A stretch of DNA of 64,000 nucleotides from Oxytricha trifallax (Eukaryota > Ciliophora > Spirotrichea > Sporadotrichida > Oxytrichidae). Below, one piece after another: positions 32,301-44,474 of this stretch (position 1 is its first letter; each line of letters opens with the position of its first letter). A program made the translations under genes and the position numbers. The notes beneath the pieces are model-generated. The model did no database searches and was not told where the DNA came from. It was given only the letters and a program-made list of their open reading frames with translations. The stretch is taken from NCBI GenBank assembly GCA_000711775.1, contig ARYC01000807.1, positions 42,837 to 106,836 on the forward strand. Direction: 5' to 3'.

Positions 32301-32603
32301 TTTTTAATCCCAGTTAATAAATTCAATTTAATTTTAATTTTTTACCTCAATTAACAGTCACTTAAAAGTTGTATCAATCTCACCGATTATTTCAAAGACA
32401 ATAGAAAGAAGTTAAGTGTATTGAATGGTTATGTTAAAATACTATACATATAGGAATAGATATACATTTAAGTTAAAGTATTCATAGTTGCGTTCAGTCA
32501 TTTTGAGAGTTGTTTTGTTTGTTACTATTCAGAGTAGGAGCCGTTAATTATTTAGAAAATCCGGTTCACAAAAGACTGACACTAAGGTATTTGTTCACGG
32601 TGC

Positions 32604-33091
32604 TCACGACCTCTCACCTCTGATCCTTCTAGCTAGCTGCATGTCTTTTGGCATTATTGTTACACGTTTTCCATGAATTGCGCATAGATTAGTATCTTCA
32701 AACAGTCCGATCATGTAAGCCTCAGCTGCTTCTTAAAGTGCAAGTACCGCTGATGATTAGAACCGTAGATCGTTTTTGTATTCGAAATATGAAATATCTT
32801 AAAAAGAAAAATCTTTCCGATTTAAAATTGATCAATAAAACTTATTTGACGAATTTATTCTGAGGCAATTTCCCTGACCAACCTTTAGAACGGTAGCTTC
32901 CTAATTAGGAGATCAGTACTCTTTTAATATTTTCTAATTTCTCTTAATGCAACGGTGCCTGGTCTGTACCTATGAGGTTTCTTTATTCCGGCATTAGCAG
33001 GTGCCGTCTTTCTTGCGGCTTTGTTAGCTAGGTGCTTCCTTGGAGCTTTGGCTCCGGTGTTCTTTCTTGCGGTTTACTTTGTTCTTGCCAT
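32604..33091 (-). CDS. Histone H3 variant, one IES
   Basis: ATG 33091 starts [20 protein letters not shown], and the protein ends ...[14 protein letters not shown] with TGA 32604-32606. A 77 bp IES with pointer TATTC (32779-32783 and 32856-32860) is removed to give [21 protein letters not shown]. Compared with canonical H3 it has Asn at the Ser10 position, Ala for Gly12, His for Gln19, Asn for Thr22, Thr for Ser28 and ANAGI for ATGGV. The core fold (alpha N to alpha 3) is conserved. It is a nucleosome component; the changed tail suggests a specialised variant. Stichotrich ciliates are known to have several H3 variants. Confidence 0.95.
32779..32855. other. IES of 77 bp in the H3 gene, pointer TATTC
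   Basis: TATTC at 32779-32783 and 32856-32860; excision restores the H3 alpha1-alpha2 region exactly. Confidence 0.93.
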
Positions 33092-33512
33092 TGTGTTTTG
33101 TATTAAGATTTTGCTTGAAAAGTTTGCTCGAGATGCTTTATTTTGTCTAAAAATATATATAAATGGCTAGTATAAAAATTGTATTTTCTGTTAGTACATT
33201 ATTCGGATGAGCTTTATATAGGCAATTGAAAATCCGTATCTTGAGATTAAGACGGATTTTACAAATATCATAAAATCGGCTTTAATTTACTCAATTATGT
33301 TCAGTTTAAGTAATTGTTAATACTATCAAAAATGTTAATACTAAATTAATATGAAATTAAATAATAAAAATATCAAAATGTCTTAATTTGTAGATAATCA
33401 TACACTAAATTAAAAAATTTAATTATATTTTGGATATCTTAATTTGTAGATTAATAATTTAAAGCCACAAAACAATCAGCAAACAATTAGGAAAGTTCTT
33501 TGTGATTACTCT

Positions 33513-34520
33513 ATGAAACTAAATTTGTTATTAATAAGAAGCAGCTTCCACTTTGCAAAATTAGGGAGGAGGGGATTTGTATCAAACGTTACAAGATCTT
33601 CAATGATGATAAAAGATGAAGAATTCCTGCCAGACTTAGAGGAAAAATAAATGGAATATCAGACAAAGTTAGATAGCACGATATAAGTGCAGAGATAGCC
33701 AGATAGCATGATGAAGCATTAGGAAGAATTTGGAGGCATCCTATATAAATATGATTTGCCAGTTGTCAATAAACCTGCAGTTTTTAAGTCTCTATAGATC
33801 GTACCTGTTGAAGAAACTTATACTGCAGTGGAAAATTTATATGAGAGTCTATAAATCGATAAGGATGCTTCTTACGAGACCTTTATCATTAAAATGAACT
33901 AAAATTACAACAATGAAATCGATATGTATGGAGACATAAAAAAAGCAGGAGAGAGCAGTTTGAAGGTGCTTGAATTTGGTATCCCTATACCTTTTGAAAC
34001 TATCAATAACGAGGATACAATGAAGAGATTCAGGCAGGTGTTCAGATATAATCCTGATATGCCGGGTGCTATAGAGCTCGTTCATCCAAACAAGTTCTTA
34101 CCAAGTAATTACAATAAGTATTTTAACAATCTATGTTTTAGACTTGAGACCAGTTGATGATTTTAGACACACACCTTTGATACCTATCAGTGAAAAGGAT
34201 CTAGCCTTGCAAAAAAGAAAAATAGAAGAAGCAAACCGTAAAGGCTATTACTTTGAAGTTAAGAAAGACACAATATATTTCTATGGTAATATTTTAAAGA
34301 TCATAGTAATTTTATTTAGTTATCGCACTCCTGTCCCTGGGTATAATAGGGTATGCTTTCTTAATGGTTAATGAGAAGTAAATGAAGATCAAGCATGACT
34401 TAGAAAGAAATAGAGTCCTTAAACATAAGGCAAGTGGTGGACTAAGTGGAGCTAATTTAACAGCAGAGAGGGCTGTTGAAGATTTAACTAAAGGTCGTAC
34501 TATCATTAATTTGGGATAGT
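33513..34520 (+). CDS. Probable mitochondrial single-pass membrane protein, 3' end unresolved
   Basis: ATG 33513 (MKLNLLLIRSSFHFAKLG) resembles a mitochondrial presequence. A 37-nt intron (34105-34141) joins HPNKFLP to NLRPVDDFRHTPLIP, and a 34-nt intron (34286-34319) joins TIYFY to VIALLSLGIIGYAFLMV, a transmembrane helix. A short charged tail follows to RTIINLG. No TGA follows within the coding-like region, so the last segment may be cut off by an IES. I do not recognise the family. Confidence 0.6.
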
Positions 34521-34681
34521 TAATAATTAACTCATTAAAAATATATAATTTAATAATATATATATCCATTTAATATCATGTGAAATTAATGCATTTGTTT
34601 TAAGTTAATTCGCTTTATTTACAAAGTCTTCAACTAAAGAAGAATATTTTAAAATAAAAAATTAATAATAAACAGAAATAA

Positions 34682-36144
34682 TCATTAATTATCTGCAACT
34701 TCATCACCATATTCATCTTCAAATTATCCCTAGATAAATGGTTAATACTCACTTATTATATCAAGTAAATTATTTTCTTTTTCTGTAAAATCCATTTCTT
34801 CCATCCCTGATTCAAAGTACTTATACAAATAAGCTCTTCTACGAAATAATCGGTAATAGTCTTCTGATAATCTCTTTAGCGGTGCTTGAATTGCAAAGAA
34901 AAATACTTATACTTAAAAAGTAAACACATAATAATTGCAGTTGATGTTCCAAAGAAAGCAGCTTAAGTTGTAGGTTAATTTAAAAAATCTTTGTAAACAA
35001 CACCAGTTGCACCATGATCAGGCAACCATTCAACAAATAAGTCTTAATGAGTTTTTTAATTTTCTCTTAGTTTATAACTTAAATCGATGTCTGAGAACAT
35101 TTTCCCTCTAAAAAATGTAGCATAACTTAAAAAATTACCCATTTTAGGATTAACATTATAAGAAAAGTATAAATTTTTGAAACTTAATTATATAGCTAAT
35201 ACATTTAAAAGATAAACATCTATAAGAAAGTTTCTTGCATCAAATAATCTTTCTATTATTGTATGTACATTATTATCGTCAGTTTCAAATGAATTTAAAG
35301 GATTCAAATTCCCTAATGATGGAAGCATAAAATGCATCCGAGGGAAGGGAATTGTCGATGTAAAAATCTATCTATAGCTACTCATTTTACTTGATAGATG
35401 TCAAAGGGAACTTGTTAAAGTTAATACATATTAACTTATCAGTGTGTTGAAATCTTCATAATTTGGCTAAGATATTTTAAAATTTCTCTCGCAAATATTA
35501 TCCAAAGCATAGTTGTCAAAAAGTGAACAAGAATCTAAACTTTTAATTAAAGAATCAAAAGCTAAAACACTATTGTAAGGCTCCAAAATTTATTAATAAA
35601 ATTTTGTATTAGGCATTAAGGAAAATGCTTGCTTAGTTTTACTTGGATATATTTCTTTTAATTAATCGACGATCAAGGAACCTAAGCCTGAACCGATTCC
35701 CCCTCCTAAGCTGTAATGAAACTAAAATCCTAAAAATTTATCGCAAATCTCAATTTGTTTTCTAACCTTTTCCTTGACGGTCTCAATAAAATCAGAATCG
35801 ATTGAGTAAAATCCTTTAGAAAACAGTCCTCCACTTTAAATATTGGAGTAGGAATAATTGTCGAGCATGTATAAGTTTGCGGAATCTCCACTTCGAATAT
35901 TGTCAATGGCCATGTCGTCGCCATCAATAAGCAGTGATCTTGCACAATATTTTCCATTTGACATCTCTTGAAAGTATGTTACAAATAAAATAAATAAAGT
36001 TTCAGGATAGTGATTGTTTTAGGTATCATCCTTATTTATCATCCCATCCATTCCAATAAAGTGGTCCTCTGCGAGATCCTGGTTTATTAAATCTAATGAG
36101 TTTACTCCAAAACCTCCTATTCCCAAACTCAAAATTTCTTTCAT
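34682..36144 (-). CDS. Divergent tubulin, paralogue 1, with IESs and one in-frame TGA
   Basis: ATG 36144 (MKEILSLGIGGFGVNSL). The tubulin signature is degenerate: [20 protein letters not shown] (GGGTGSG loop), PFPRMHFMLPS, STAIQAPLKRLSEDYYRLFRRRAYLYKY, and an acidic C-terminus ending at TGA 34682-34684. IES with pointer AATTGCA (34889/34933) is removed to form STAIQAPLKRL. A 24 bp IES near 35974-35997 gives [17 protein letters not shown] at 35401-35403 stands where paralogue 2 has AGG (Arg) in TSTLRHPS, so the gene may be dying, or a tiny IES escaped me. It is neither clearly alpha nor beta tubulin. Confidence 0.8.
34889..34932. other. IES of 44 bp in tubulin paralogue 1, pointer AATTGCA
   Basis: AATTGCA at 34889-34895 and 34933-34939; excision gives the conserved STAIQ..LKRLSE tubulin helix. 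Confidence 0.9.
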
Positions 36145-36320
36145 TGATTATAATTATAAAAGTCCCTTTTTAAAAATATCAGTAAATAAATTGATAGAAT
36201 TACATAAGTATTTAATTTTTCATTATTTGTTAAAATATTAGATTAACATTTAAAATAAATATTATTATATCAATAATAAATCAAATTGATAACAGCAATT
36301 TTAATCTAACTTTATATTAC

Positions 36321-38171
36321 TCAATACTCATCTTCCTCAATTTCTTCTCCATAAGAATTGTTGAAAGGTTAATATTCACTAATTAAATCGTTAAGAGCGC
36401 TTTCACTCTCTGTGAATTCCATTTCGTCCATTCCATCTTCTAAATATTTGTGGAGATAGCACTTCCTGCGAAATAGTTTAGTGAATTGATCTCCTATAGC
36501 AGTGAAGCATTCTTTGACAGCAGAGTTGTTAAAGATGATAATTAAACATTAGTAGCTTTAACATGAATATTTTTAAGTTTACCATACAATACTGCTTAAT
36601 TAGTTGGATTTGATTCAAAATCTCTTGAAATTACACTAGTTCATAAAAATGTATGAGTAACTTATTTATATTTCTTAATTTATAATAATGAGTGGCATTA
36701 TGATCAGGTAGCCACTCAACGAAATAGCTGCTATTTGTTGATTGATTTTTCCTAAGTTTATATTTTATATCAATATCGGAGTACTTTTTTCCTCTAAATA
36801 TGGAGGCATAAGTATAATATCTCCCTTATTTCGGGTTAACATCTAAAAGGAAGTTCCTACAATCAAATAAATCTTCAATAATTTTATCTTCGTCTTATTT
36901 CTCTTTTTCTTCATTAAACATTGGCGTTAAATTACCTAATGATGGTGACATGAAATGGATTCGTGGGAAGGGTATTGTAGAAAAAATTAAAAGCATAGTA
37001 AATTTCTAAAATTTTTATAATAATCTTGATTGTAGATGTCAAAATCTATCTATAGCTCTTCATTTAAGTCGAAGGATGCCTTAATGTGCTTGTTAATGTA
37101 CAATTATACTAGGAGATTAAAGTATTGAAATCTTCGAATGAGGGTTATGGAATCTTAAACTATCTCTGGCAAACATTATTTAATGCATAATTATCGAATA
37201 AAGTCACTCCATCCAAGAATTCCACCAGATTATTCATGGAAAGGCAAGTCAAACCAAGATTTTCTTAAATAATAATAATAGTTTATATTCTAATTTTAAT
37301 GAATAAGAGTTGTACCCATTTAGTTAATTGTATTCAACTTATTAGTTTATAAGATTTGAACAAATTCTTTAATTTGTGAAGTTAATTTTTAATATGATTT
37401 CAACAAATCAAGCAATAATTGTAAGAATAATTATCAGATAAAAATTATGAAATAATAATTTTCTTTCATAAATTTTCAATTTTAATATCTTAATAATAAA
37501 GATTAAATATTCTTACATTGTGTTAAACTATGAAAAGGACTCTTATTTTGCTTAAATACAAATTTTTTATAAATATTATTTGTAAGGATTAAAATTTTAA
37601 GTGTTGTATGGTTCTAGAGTATGTTGAGAAAATTTTAGATTGCTTAAAAGATTGCTTCCAACATAAGAAAAACCTTTAAAATTTTCATTAATTTCTTACA
37701 ACAATTTAGATCCTAGGCCAGAGCCTATTCCACCTCCTAATGCGAAATGAAATTCAACACTCAAGCATTAGTTTGTCATTTCTAAAGATTTTCTGACTTT
37801 TTCTTTGACACTTTCAATAAAATCAGAATCTACACTGTAACACCCCTTTGAGAACAGTCCTCCACTTTAAATATTAGAATATGAATAGTTGTCAAGCATG
37901 TACATATTTGCGGAATCTCCACTTCGAATATTGTCAATAGCCATGTCATCACCATCAATAAGCAGCGATCTTGCACAATATTTTCCATTTGACATCTCCT
38001 GGAAGTATGTTAAAAATAAAATAAAGTTTCAGGATAGTGATTACCATAAGAATCTTCCTTCAAAACCTATCCATCCAGACCAATATTATGATCCTCAGAT
38101 AAGTCCTGATTAATTAAATCTAATGAATTTATTCCAAATCCTCCAATACCTAAAGTCAAAATTTCTTTCAT
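36321..38171 (-). CDS. Divergent tubulin, paralogue 2, with five IESs
   Basis: ATG 38171 ([17 protein letters not shown]) to TGA 36321-36323. [62 protein letters not shown] and [23 protein letters not shown] mark it as tubulin-like. In-frame joins: AAGT (37246/37599, 353 bp), ATTGTAGA (36974/37029, 55 bp), AGT (36638/36691, 53 bp), TTA (36529/36579, 50 bp) and a 20 bp insert near 38010-38030. Only the last has a counterpart in paralogue 1. The start ATG overlaps the TGA of the upstream gene. Confidence 0.85.
36529..36578. other. IES of 50 bp in tubulin paralogue 2, pointer TTA
   Basis: TTA at 36529-36531 and 36579-36581; gives [14 protein letters not shown] in frame. Confidence 0.8.
36638..36690. 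other. IES of 53 bp in tubulin paralogue 2, pointer AGT
   Basis: AGT at 36638-36640 and 36691-36693; gives [12 protein letters not shown], aligned with DHGATGVVYKDF of paralogue 1. Confidence 0.85.
36974..37028. other. IES of 55 bp in tubulin paralogue 2, pointer ATTGTAGA
   Basis: The 8-bp repeat at 36974-36981 and 37029-37036; excision gives [14 protein letters not shown]. Confidence 0.9.
37246..37598. other. IES of 353 bp in tubulin paralogue 2, pointer AAGT
   Basis: AAGT at 37246-37249 and 37599-37602; excision gives [18 protein letters not shown], aligned with LEPYNSVLAFDSLIKSLD of paralogue 1. Confidence 0.88.
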
Positions 38172-40393
38172 TATTTTTTATTTACAATGTTTTAAATATA
38201 ATTAATTTTGTTATATTTTATGAATTTCAAAGTATTTTATCGATTATTTTCCTAATTAAATTAATCATAAATTTCCTGATTTTCTTATTTGTTGAAAAAC
38301 TCATTGAAAAATTTCTGAAAATGCATTCTCTAACTTTCATCATCAATTTTAGTCATCTATTTTTATCGATCTTTAACAAGCATTTACCTATGTTTCTCAA
38401 TTTTACTTGAGTATATACGCTTATATTTAGGCTTTAATCCATAATTTAAATCGTTATGGTCGGTATCTTTCCTCAAATATTACTTAAAAGAAAATGTTGG
38501 ATCATGTAAAGTGCTGTTGGGTCTTGCTTTAAACAAACCATTCTCGAATATATAGGTACTACGAATCACCTGTTGTTATTCTTAAATGTCTACAATCGTT
38601 GATAGGGATGAATCTCTATGTATACTCATGTAAGACACTTTTTTTGCAGGAATTCTATCTTATTGCTCTAATTAGATAGAATAGTCATCCTGTTATTATT
38701 GGAACCAGAATGTGTGTTTATTGTGCTTCTTTTTCTTTTTAGGGGATTTCTAAGGAGTTATGCTCATTATACTGGATCTACGACGCTTAAGCTCAAATTA
38801 CTATTGCTAAATACTCATTTTCCGAGATTTTAAAGCAGGTGCATAATTTTATTTATTTGAGTCCATGCTAAGCTAGATAGTTTCTGAACTTTCTTAAGAT
38901 GAGTTTAAATCATTTATTACAGTTTAATTTGACTTTCTTTATGAGGGAAACTTTAAATCTAAAAATAAATAAATGAACTTTGGTACTTATGAATTAAAAA
39001 CTTATAGAGTTTATCTTCTATAGTTATTAGGGTTATAAATCTTTTTTATGATTTCAGATGTATGTTTTTTCTTCATAAAATCCATATATCTTGGCCTAAC
39101 TCTTTTATCTTTGATTTCTTTTGTACTTTCAATTTCACGAATACTTTTGAAATAATTATAGTAGCTTAGTTTTATATCAGTTTTCTCTAAAGCTTTTATT
39201 AATTTTTTCGTCCTAAAGATTCGTTACAACACTTTATTGAAAACCTTATATATCCTTGACATCCTAAATATACTCTGTATCTTAATAATCTTATCCATAT
39301 TTTCCAAGTAAACCCTCCTATGATATATTTCTTCAACTTAATTCTTTGCATTATCCATGTCATTTTAAAACCTGCTAAATGAGAATCTTTTCAAGAACAT
39401 CTCTTCTTTATAACGAGCTTTGATTTCCCAATATTCCTTAAACTTATTCCTAATAAATTCAGCATTAATTTTTTTCTACTACTCTCTAAGAATCTCATTT
39501 TTAACTTTATTTGCAGCCTCTAACATTTATCTCTCTTCTTCGATTTATTTAAATCTTTATTGTTCTTTAAACTATAAGTCTCTCTAATTTTATACTTTTT
39601 ACAAGTTATGCTGATAGATTAGTGTTCTGTAGTGTTCATTAACTTATTTACGTCGATGTAAGAACTTTTTATTTTCTTTTAGCTTCTAAACGAATTCTAC
39701 AGAAAGTTCAGATTAATTATGAATTTTATAGTTTTTGTCTGTTTTAGGGGTTATATCATTTAACTTTTTCTTCTTAATACTTATAAAAGATATACTTCCT
39801 GAATTTATAGAAGACAACTTAGAGAAATTAAGCTTTTAATTGTAAGGTACTGAAGTTTAAAAATTTTCAATTTCCTCTGAGAAGTTTTTATAATCAGTGA
39901 TTTAATCTTATTCTCGTTCTCTTTTGACTGAAACAGTCCCAAATCTCACTTTCTTATTGCTTTTATCATTAAATATTGGTGACTATAATCTTTCAGAAGA
40001 ATTATTCACTGTCCCCATTGCAACTCTTCGTTTTAAGTAAACCTAACGATATTTAGAAGACACGCCCTCACTAGTATTTGGTCTCTCAATCTTCTAATTG
40101 CTAAAATTCTGATTGAAAGTGTCGACTGTAGATTGCTAATTCACTTAAAATTCTTTGCTAAGCATATAATTATTCTTCATTTACTAGCTTCCTTGGTTTG
40201 AATATACATTACTTTAATGATGTTTATTCATTAGATTGCTACTCAAAGGTCTGCTGTTATATTAATTAATATCAAATTTATTTGTGTATTGGGTATTATA
40301 TTAGACTTTAATGGTCTAGGGACTAATATTGGGATTATTATTGTAACTCATAAACGAGTTTTTAAGAAAATCTTAATTGGGAAATTCATTCAT
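38168..40393 (-). CDS. Large Lys/Gln-rich coiled-coil protein with an IQ-like motif
   Basis: An uninterrupted 741-codon frame runs from ATG 40393 (MNEFPNQDFLKNS) to TGA 38168-38170. The N-terminal third is Asn/Ser-rich. The middle has a long Glu/Lys/Gln coiled coil (QRFKQIEEERQMLEAANKV) and an IQ-like element, IIKIQSIFRMSRIYKVF, which might bind calmodulin. The C-terminal part is basic and Gln-rich (SPKKKKKHNKH). No IES. Such composition is common in ciliate basal-body and cytoskeletal proteins, but the function is unknown. Confidence 0.7.
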
Positions 40394-40493
40394 TTTATTT
40401 ATAATAATTATATTATTTTACTTACCTATTTATGAAATACAATTACATTTAATATACTTTCCTTTATTTTGAAGAGGTAACTCTAATGTGGGT

Positions 40494-42235
40494 ATGAATG
40501 AAGACTATATAATAAATTCTGACGAGGATAACTCAGCCTAATATTCTTCTATGAGAAGGTAATCGCCTGACAAAGATGCATTAATCTAGCAGTAATAAGC
40601 CTAAGAACAGCAAACACTTTTGACTAAATTATATAGTATGCACGTTTTATAGAATATCCCCAATTAACCAGAATCATAATCAGATTCTAATAACAGTATC
40701 CCTATGGAAGAAGTTAAAGAATCATATCAAAATGTTCAATAAATCTCTAATTAGTAAATAGATTGCTTCGAACAATTCAATTAATAGGCTATTTAGATTG
40801 ATAAATCAAAATATGTAAGAGGTAAAAGTTCAATTTTAAAGTAGAATTATGAATAACAAAATAATCAAAACGTATTGGACTAAAATTAAAAATGTTTTAG
40901 AAATGTCAATCATTTCTTGACAAGCCAAATTACCAAGATGGAGATTGTAGAGCCTGAAAATTAAAATTAGGTAGAAATTCCTTAAAACGATGAAATTTCA
41001 TTCCTAATTGGAAAGTTTAAAATTAACAATATTTTATAGCATTTTTATAAACATGACTTATTTTAAAGTTGAACAAAGAAGCAATTAAGTATAAAGGTAT
41101 AAACATTCTACATATGAGAAAACTGAAAGATAGTGTGGTTAAAATAAGAAAAGAAGAGAAGGCTGTAGCTGGGCTTTTAGCCACAGTCCATAGAGACAAG
41201 TTGAGAGAAGTCAAGCAACTTTTGAAAAAGCAAAGAGACATAATTGCTAGATAGGAACAAGAAAATAAGAAAAAGTAAGAAAGAGATTGTGTTTAAAGTA
41301 GCAGTCAAAATGAGCAAAATATGAACAGGAGATCTTCAGAGAAATAAGTGTTCATTCAGCCTGAAACATAGAGCTAAAGACAAAATAATAATGAAAGATA
41401 AGATAGATTAGAGAGAAGAGAAAGACTAGATAAAATCATGCAAGAAAAGCAAAAGAAGGAGGAAAGCAAGTAAGAGTAAGACAAAGATGAAAAAAATGAG
41501 AACTCTGAAAAATAAGAGAAGTCCGAGATACCGGATAAATCTGAAAGTCATCACTAAATTCCTATCACCTCAAGATAAGGAACATTTTAAGATTTGTTCG
41601 TTGTCAACAGAGGAGCTCAAAACACTGGAGTTTCATAAAACTAAAGCTAGGTGCAGTCTTAAAAACATAACAAAAATGAAACTCACAAAAAGTCTGAGAA
41701 TATGAATTCTATGAATAGTTCTCCAGAATAAGCAAAATCCAGCCGCATAATTATCCCACTCGGAAATCCTAGCAGTTTCTAACTTAATGTGTAGACAAGT
41801 GAGAGACCAGCACCGATTGAAATGATAAAAAGCTCAGTAGCTATGACCTAGAGTAAAGCTACCCACTATGATGAAGAAGATCTCTAAATCATTATAAACA
41901 TTCCTGACAATATTTAGTTAGAATCCAAGAAAATCCTGAATGAGTAAGCTTAATAGATTGCTTAGTATAACAACAATCCAAATAAAGTCAAAAATTCACA
42001 CAAGCATCTAGTCGATTTAAATCGCACTTATAATGGAGACAACGCAAAATTTAGCAGTGATTCTAAGCTTAATCTTTAACAAGTGAGTCAACAAGCTATA
42101 TAAAACAAATTAGACTTAATGGAGTAAAAGAATAAAACTTCTCAATCATTCAAATAAGAAGAACTTCGAAAGATTAGTGAGGACATTTCTCAGCCATAAA
42201 ATGTTCCTGGATAAGTATTACAAAAATGGCTTTGA
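40494..42235 (+). CDS. Gln/Ser/Lys-rich unknown protein, one IES
   Basis: ATG 40494 (MNEDYIINSDEDNS) to TGA 42233-42235, about 560 aa after removal of a 53 bp IES with pointer AAAGTT (41012-41017 and 41065-41070), which joins SFLIGK to LNKEAIKYKG. The middle is a charged coiled coil (LRKLKDSVVKIRKEEK-like), followed by Glu/Lys repeats and a disordered Gln/Ser tail ending VLQKWL. Divergent from the coiled-coil gene on its left; about 100 bp separate the two starts, so they may share a promoter. Confidence 0.7.
41012..41064. other. IES of 53 bp, pointer AAAGTT
   Basis: AAAGTT at 41012-41017 and 41065-41070. Without excision the frame hits TGA right at the second copy; with it the frame runs on for 390 codons. 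Confidence 0.88.
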
Positions 42236-42894
42236 TATAGGAGTATTAAATTAAACATATTTTAGCTATTATGTTAGATTTATTTAGTAAGCATATCTCC
42301 AAACGCCTGATTATACTAAATAGGTTTTGATTATTATTTATAAAAAATAATACTTGTATTAATTATTATATTTTTTAATCGATCAAAAATTTAACATTTA
42401 TTAGAGTTTATTATGTTTCCTCAAATCATAATAATATCTCACTTCTTCATAAAAATGATAATATATAATACTACATGATCTACTAAAGAGTTAATTTGAA
42501 ATTAAATTATAAGTTTTTGTAAATCAATTTTAAGATTTGATTTATTTATTATGATCTGTTCAATTTTATTTCCAAAATTGATACATCTTTACATTGATAT
42601 AGCAATCAAATGAGCCTATTGTTTCTTAGCACTAATATTACCTGAAATGAATTATCTTGGGAAATTATTGAAAAAATATGATATTTTACTTTAAAACTAT
42701 ATATATTAACTAGAAATTTTCAGGCAAACTTTTGAAATTCTTTATTTAGTAAATTTGTAAATAACATAATGATATTGAAGTTATCACTGCTTGCTTTCTT
42801 GCATTTCTTAATTATAACTATAAAATTGACATTAATGGCACTAAAACTTCATCATGTAATTTTTTTTGAAGTTAATTAATTAATTTCTTAAATT
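42236..42894. other. Intergenic, no gene seen
   Basis: AT-rich spacer between two plus-strand genes; no supported feature. Confidence 0.5.
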
Positions 42895-43997
42895 ATGACT
42901 ATTATTATTGATCAATAGCAGCAAATCGCTCCTTAGCAATAAAAACCAACCTAAATTTAAGCAGATCCTTTGGCAGCTCAATAGAATCTAGCAATAGCTT
43001 AACAACAACAACAACAGCTTTAATTACAGCAGCACCAATAACTAATTGCATCATAATAACAACAGAACATGAGTAATTAACAAAGTTATCCAAGTTAATA
43101 AATTAACAGTAATATAGATGCTTAGTAATTCCAGCTAATTCAGCAATAAAACTAGAAATAGTATATGGCAATTGATAGTCAGATACAGCAATTACAGTTG
43201 TAGATGCAGTAAATTGTTTATTAACTTCAATAAAACCAAATAACACCAGCTGAATTCAAAGAGAAATAAAATGCTATAGGCTAATAGGTAGTCTTTAAGC
43301 AATATTAATAGTTTAAAATATAGAAGCAAATGATGGCTCTATAGTAATAGTAGTATTAGCAGTAGTAGCTTCAACAGAATAATTAATAATACATAGACCC
43401 AAGTACATTGTCTGCTGCAAGCATACCATCACTAAATCAATATCAACCTTCAAGCTCTTACTAATAAAGCTAGAATAGCTATCATAAAATGCCCCAAAAG
43501 CCCTAGCAATAAGTAAATCATAGCTATCAATCTTAGAATAGCTATGCTACCAATTAAGAAAGCAGAATGTCTTAAACCCTTTTCAATTATAATCCGAATA
43601 ATCAGTAGTAACAACAATAACAATAATACCCAAATCATTCTTCATCCTCTCAATAGCCACTAATACTGCAATAAAATCAGAGAGACATGTCTAACTTCTC
43701 AAACCCCAAATTGGTATTCGGTGATCTTCAAATGAGCAAAACTCACACCCCAGACCCCTTCAAGTAATAATAACAGTAGGTTTATTAATAACCTTAGGAT
43801 TATAGAATGACCTAATAGCAACAATAATTAGGAAACTAAAACTTTGCATTAAATGATATGATGATGCATTAATAGCAACCAAGAATAAGCTTCAATTCAT
43901 CTAATAACGTATCTACTGCACCATAGGCATAGAGTAATAACCTCCAAGTTCAAAGGCAAGAAAGTCTCAAAAAGAATAATTCATCCATAAGTGTTTT
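42895..43997 (+). CDS. Poly-Gln protein, 3' end uncertain
   Basis: ATG 42895 (MTIIIDQQQQIAPQQ). Most of the first 330 codons are Gln encoded by CAA, CAG, TAA and TAG, with short islands such as PNPKLVFGDLQMSKTHTPDPF and NFALNDMMMHQQQP. After KKNNSSISV the sequence becomes AT-rich and no longer protein-like, yet no TGA occurs in this frame until about 44733. The true end is therefore undetermined; an IES may separate the last coding piece. A disordered, perhaps regulatory or RNA-associated protein; function unknown. Confidence 0.55.
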
Positions 43998-44474
43998 AAA
44001 TATAAAACCTTTATATTATCATCAGTATTATTACAATAAAATATTATATTTTGTATTGATATATAGAAATAATTTAGGGAAATCAATAACATATCTATAT
44101 AGTAAATAAAAGTTACTCAAACTAACTATGTTAAAAAAGAACGATTTTTCAAAAAATATAATTGAAACTATCATATTTGATTATTTTTATTGCTCCATTA
44201 TTTTATAAAATTTGCGAGGCTTTCTTTAGGTAATTTAAAAAAATAATTAAATTTAATATCTTTGTAAAAATTAATTTTAATTTTAATGCAAGAAATTTAC
44301 CCTTTTATATAATTATTTTAATTAATTATCCCAGAATAATTAAAATTTAGGAAATATTGTTTTGAACGTGAATATGGAGGATCCCTTAGGATTACTAGGA
44401 AAAAATGATATTACTCTTTTTAATTTATATCTATAACAATATATAAAAATTACCGTACTTTATTATGAAATAAC

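Noticed and set aside
34105-34117. A 13 bp IES with pointer AAGTA in the mitochondrial protein gene
   Set aside because: A canonical 37-nt GT-AG intron (34105-34141) explains the break equally well in frame and fits the other short introns.
35401-35403. TGA as a sense codon (recoding) in tubulin paralogue 1
   Set aside because: Most genes in the window end cleanly at TGA, and the paralogue has AGG there; a nonsense mutation is simpler.
10652-38171. Scrambled gene order within genes
   Set aside because: Every gene whose joins could be resolved is colinear and on one strand; only the isolated dynein segment hints at scrambling.
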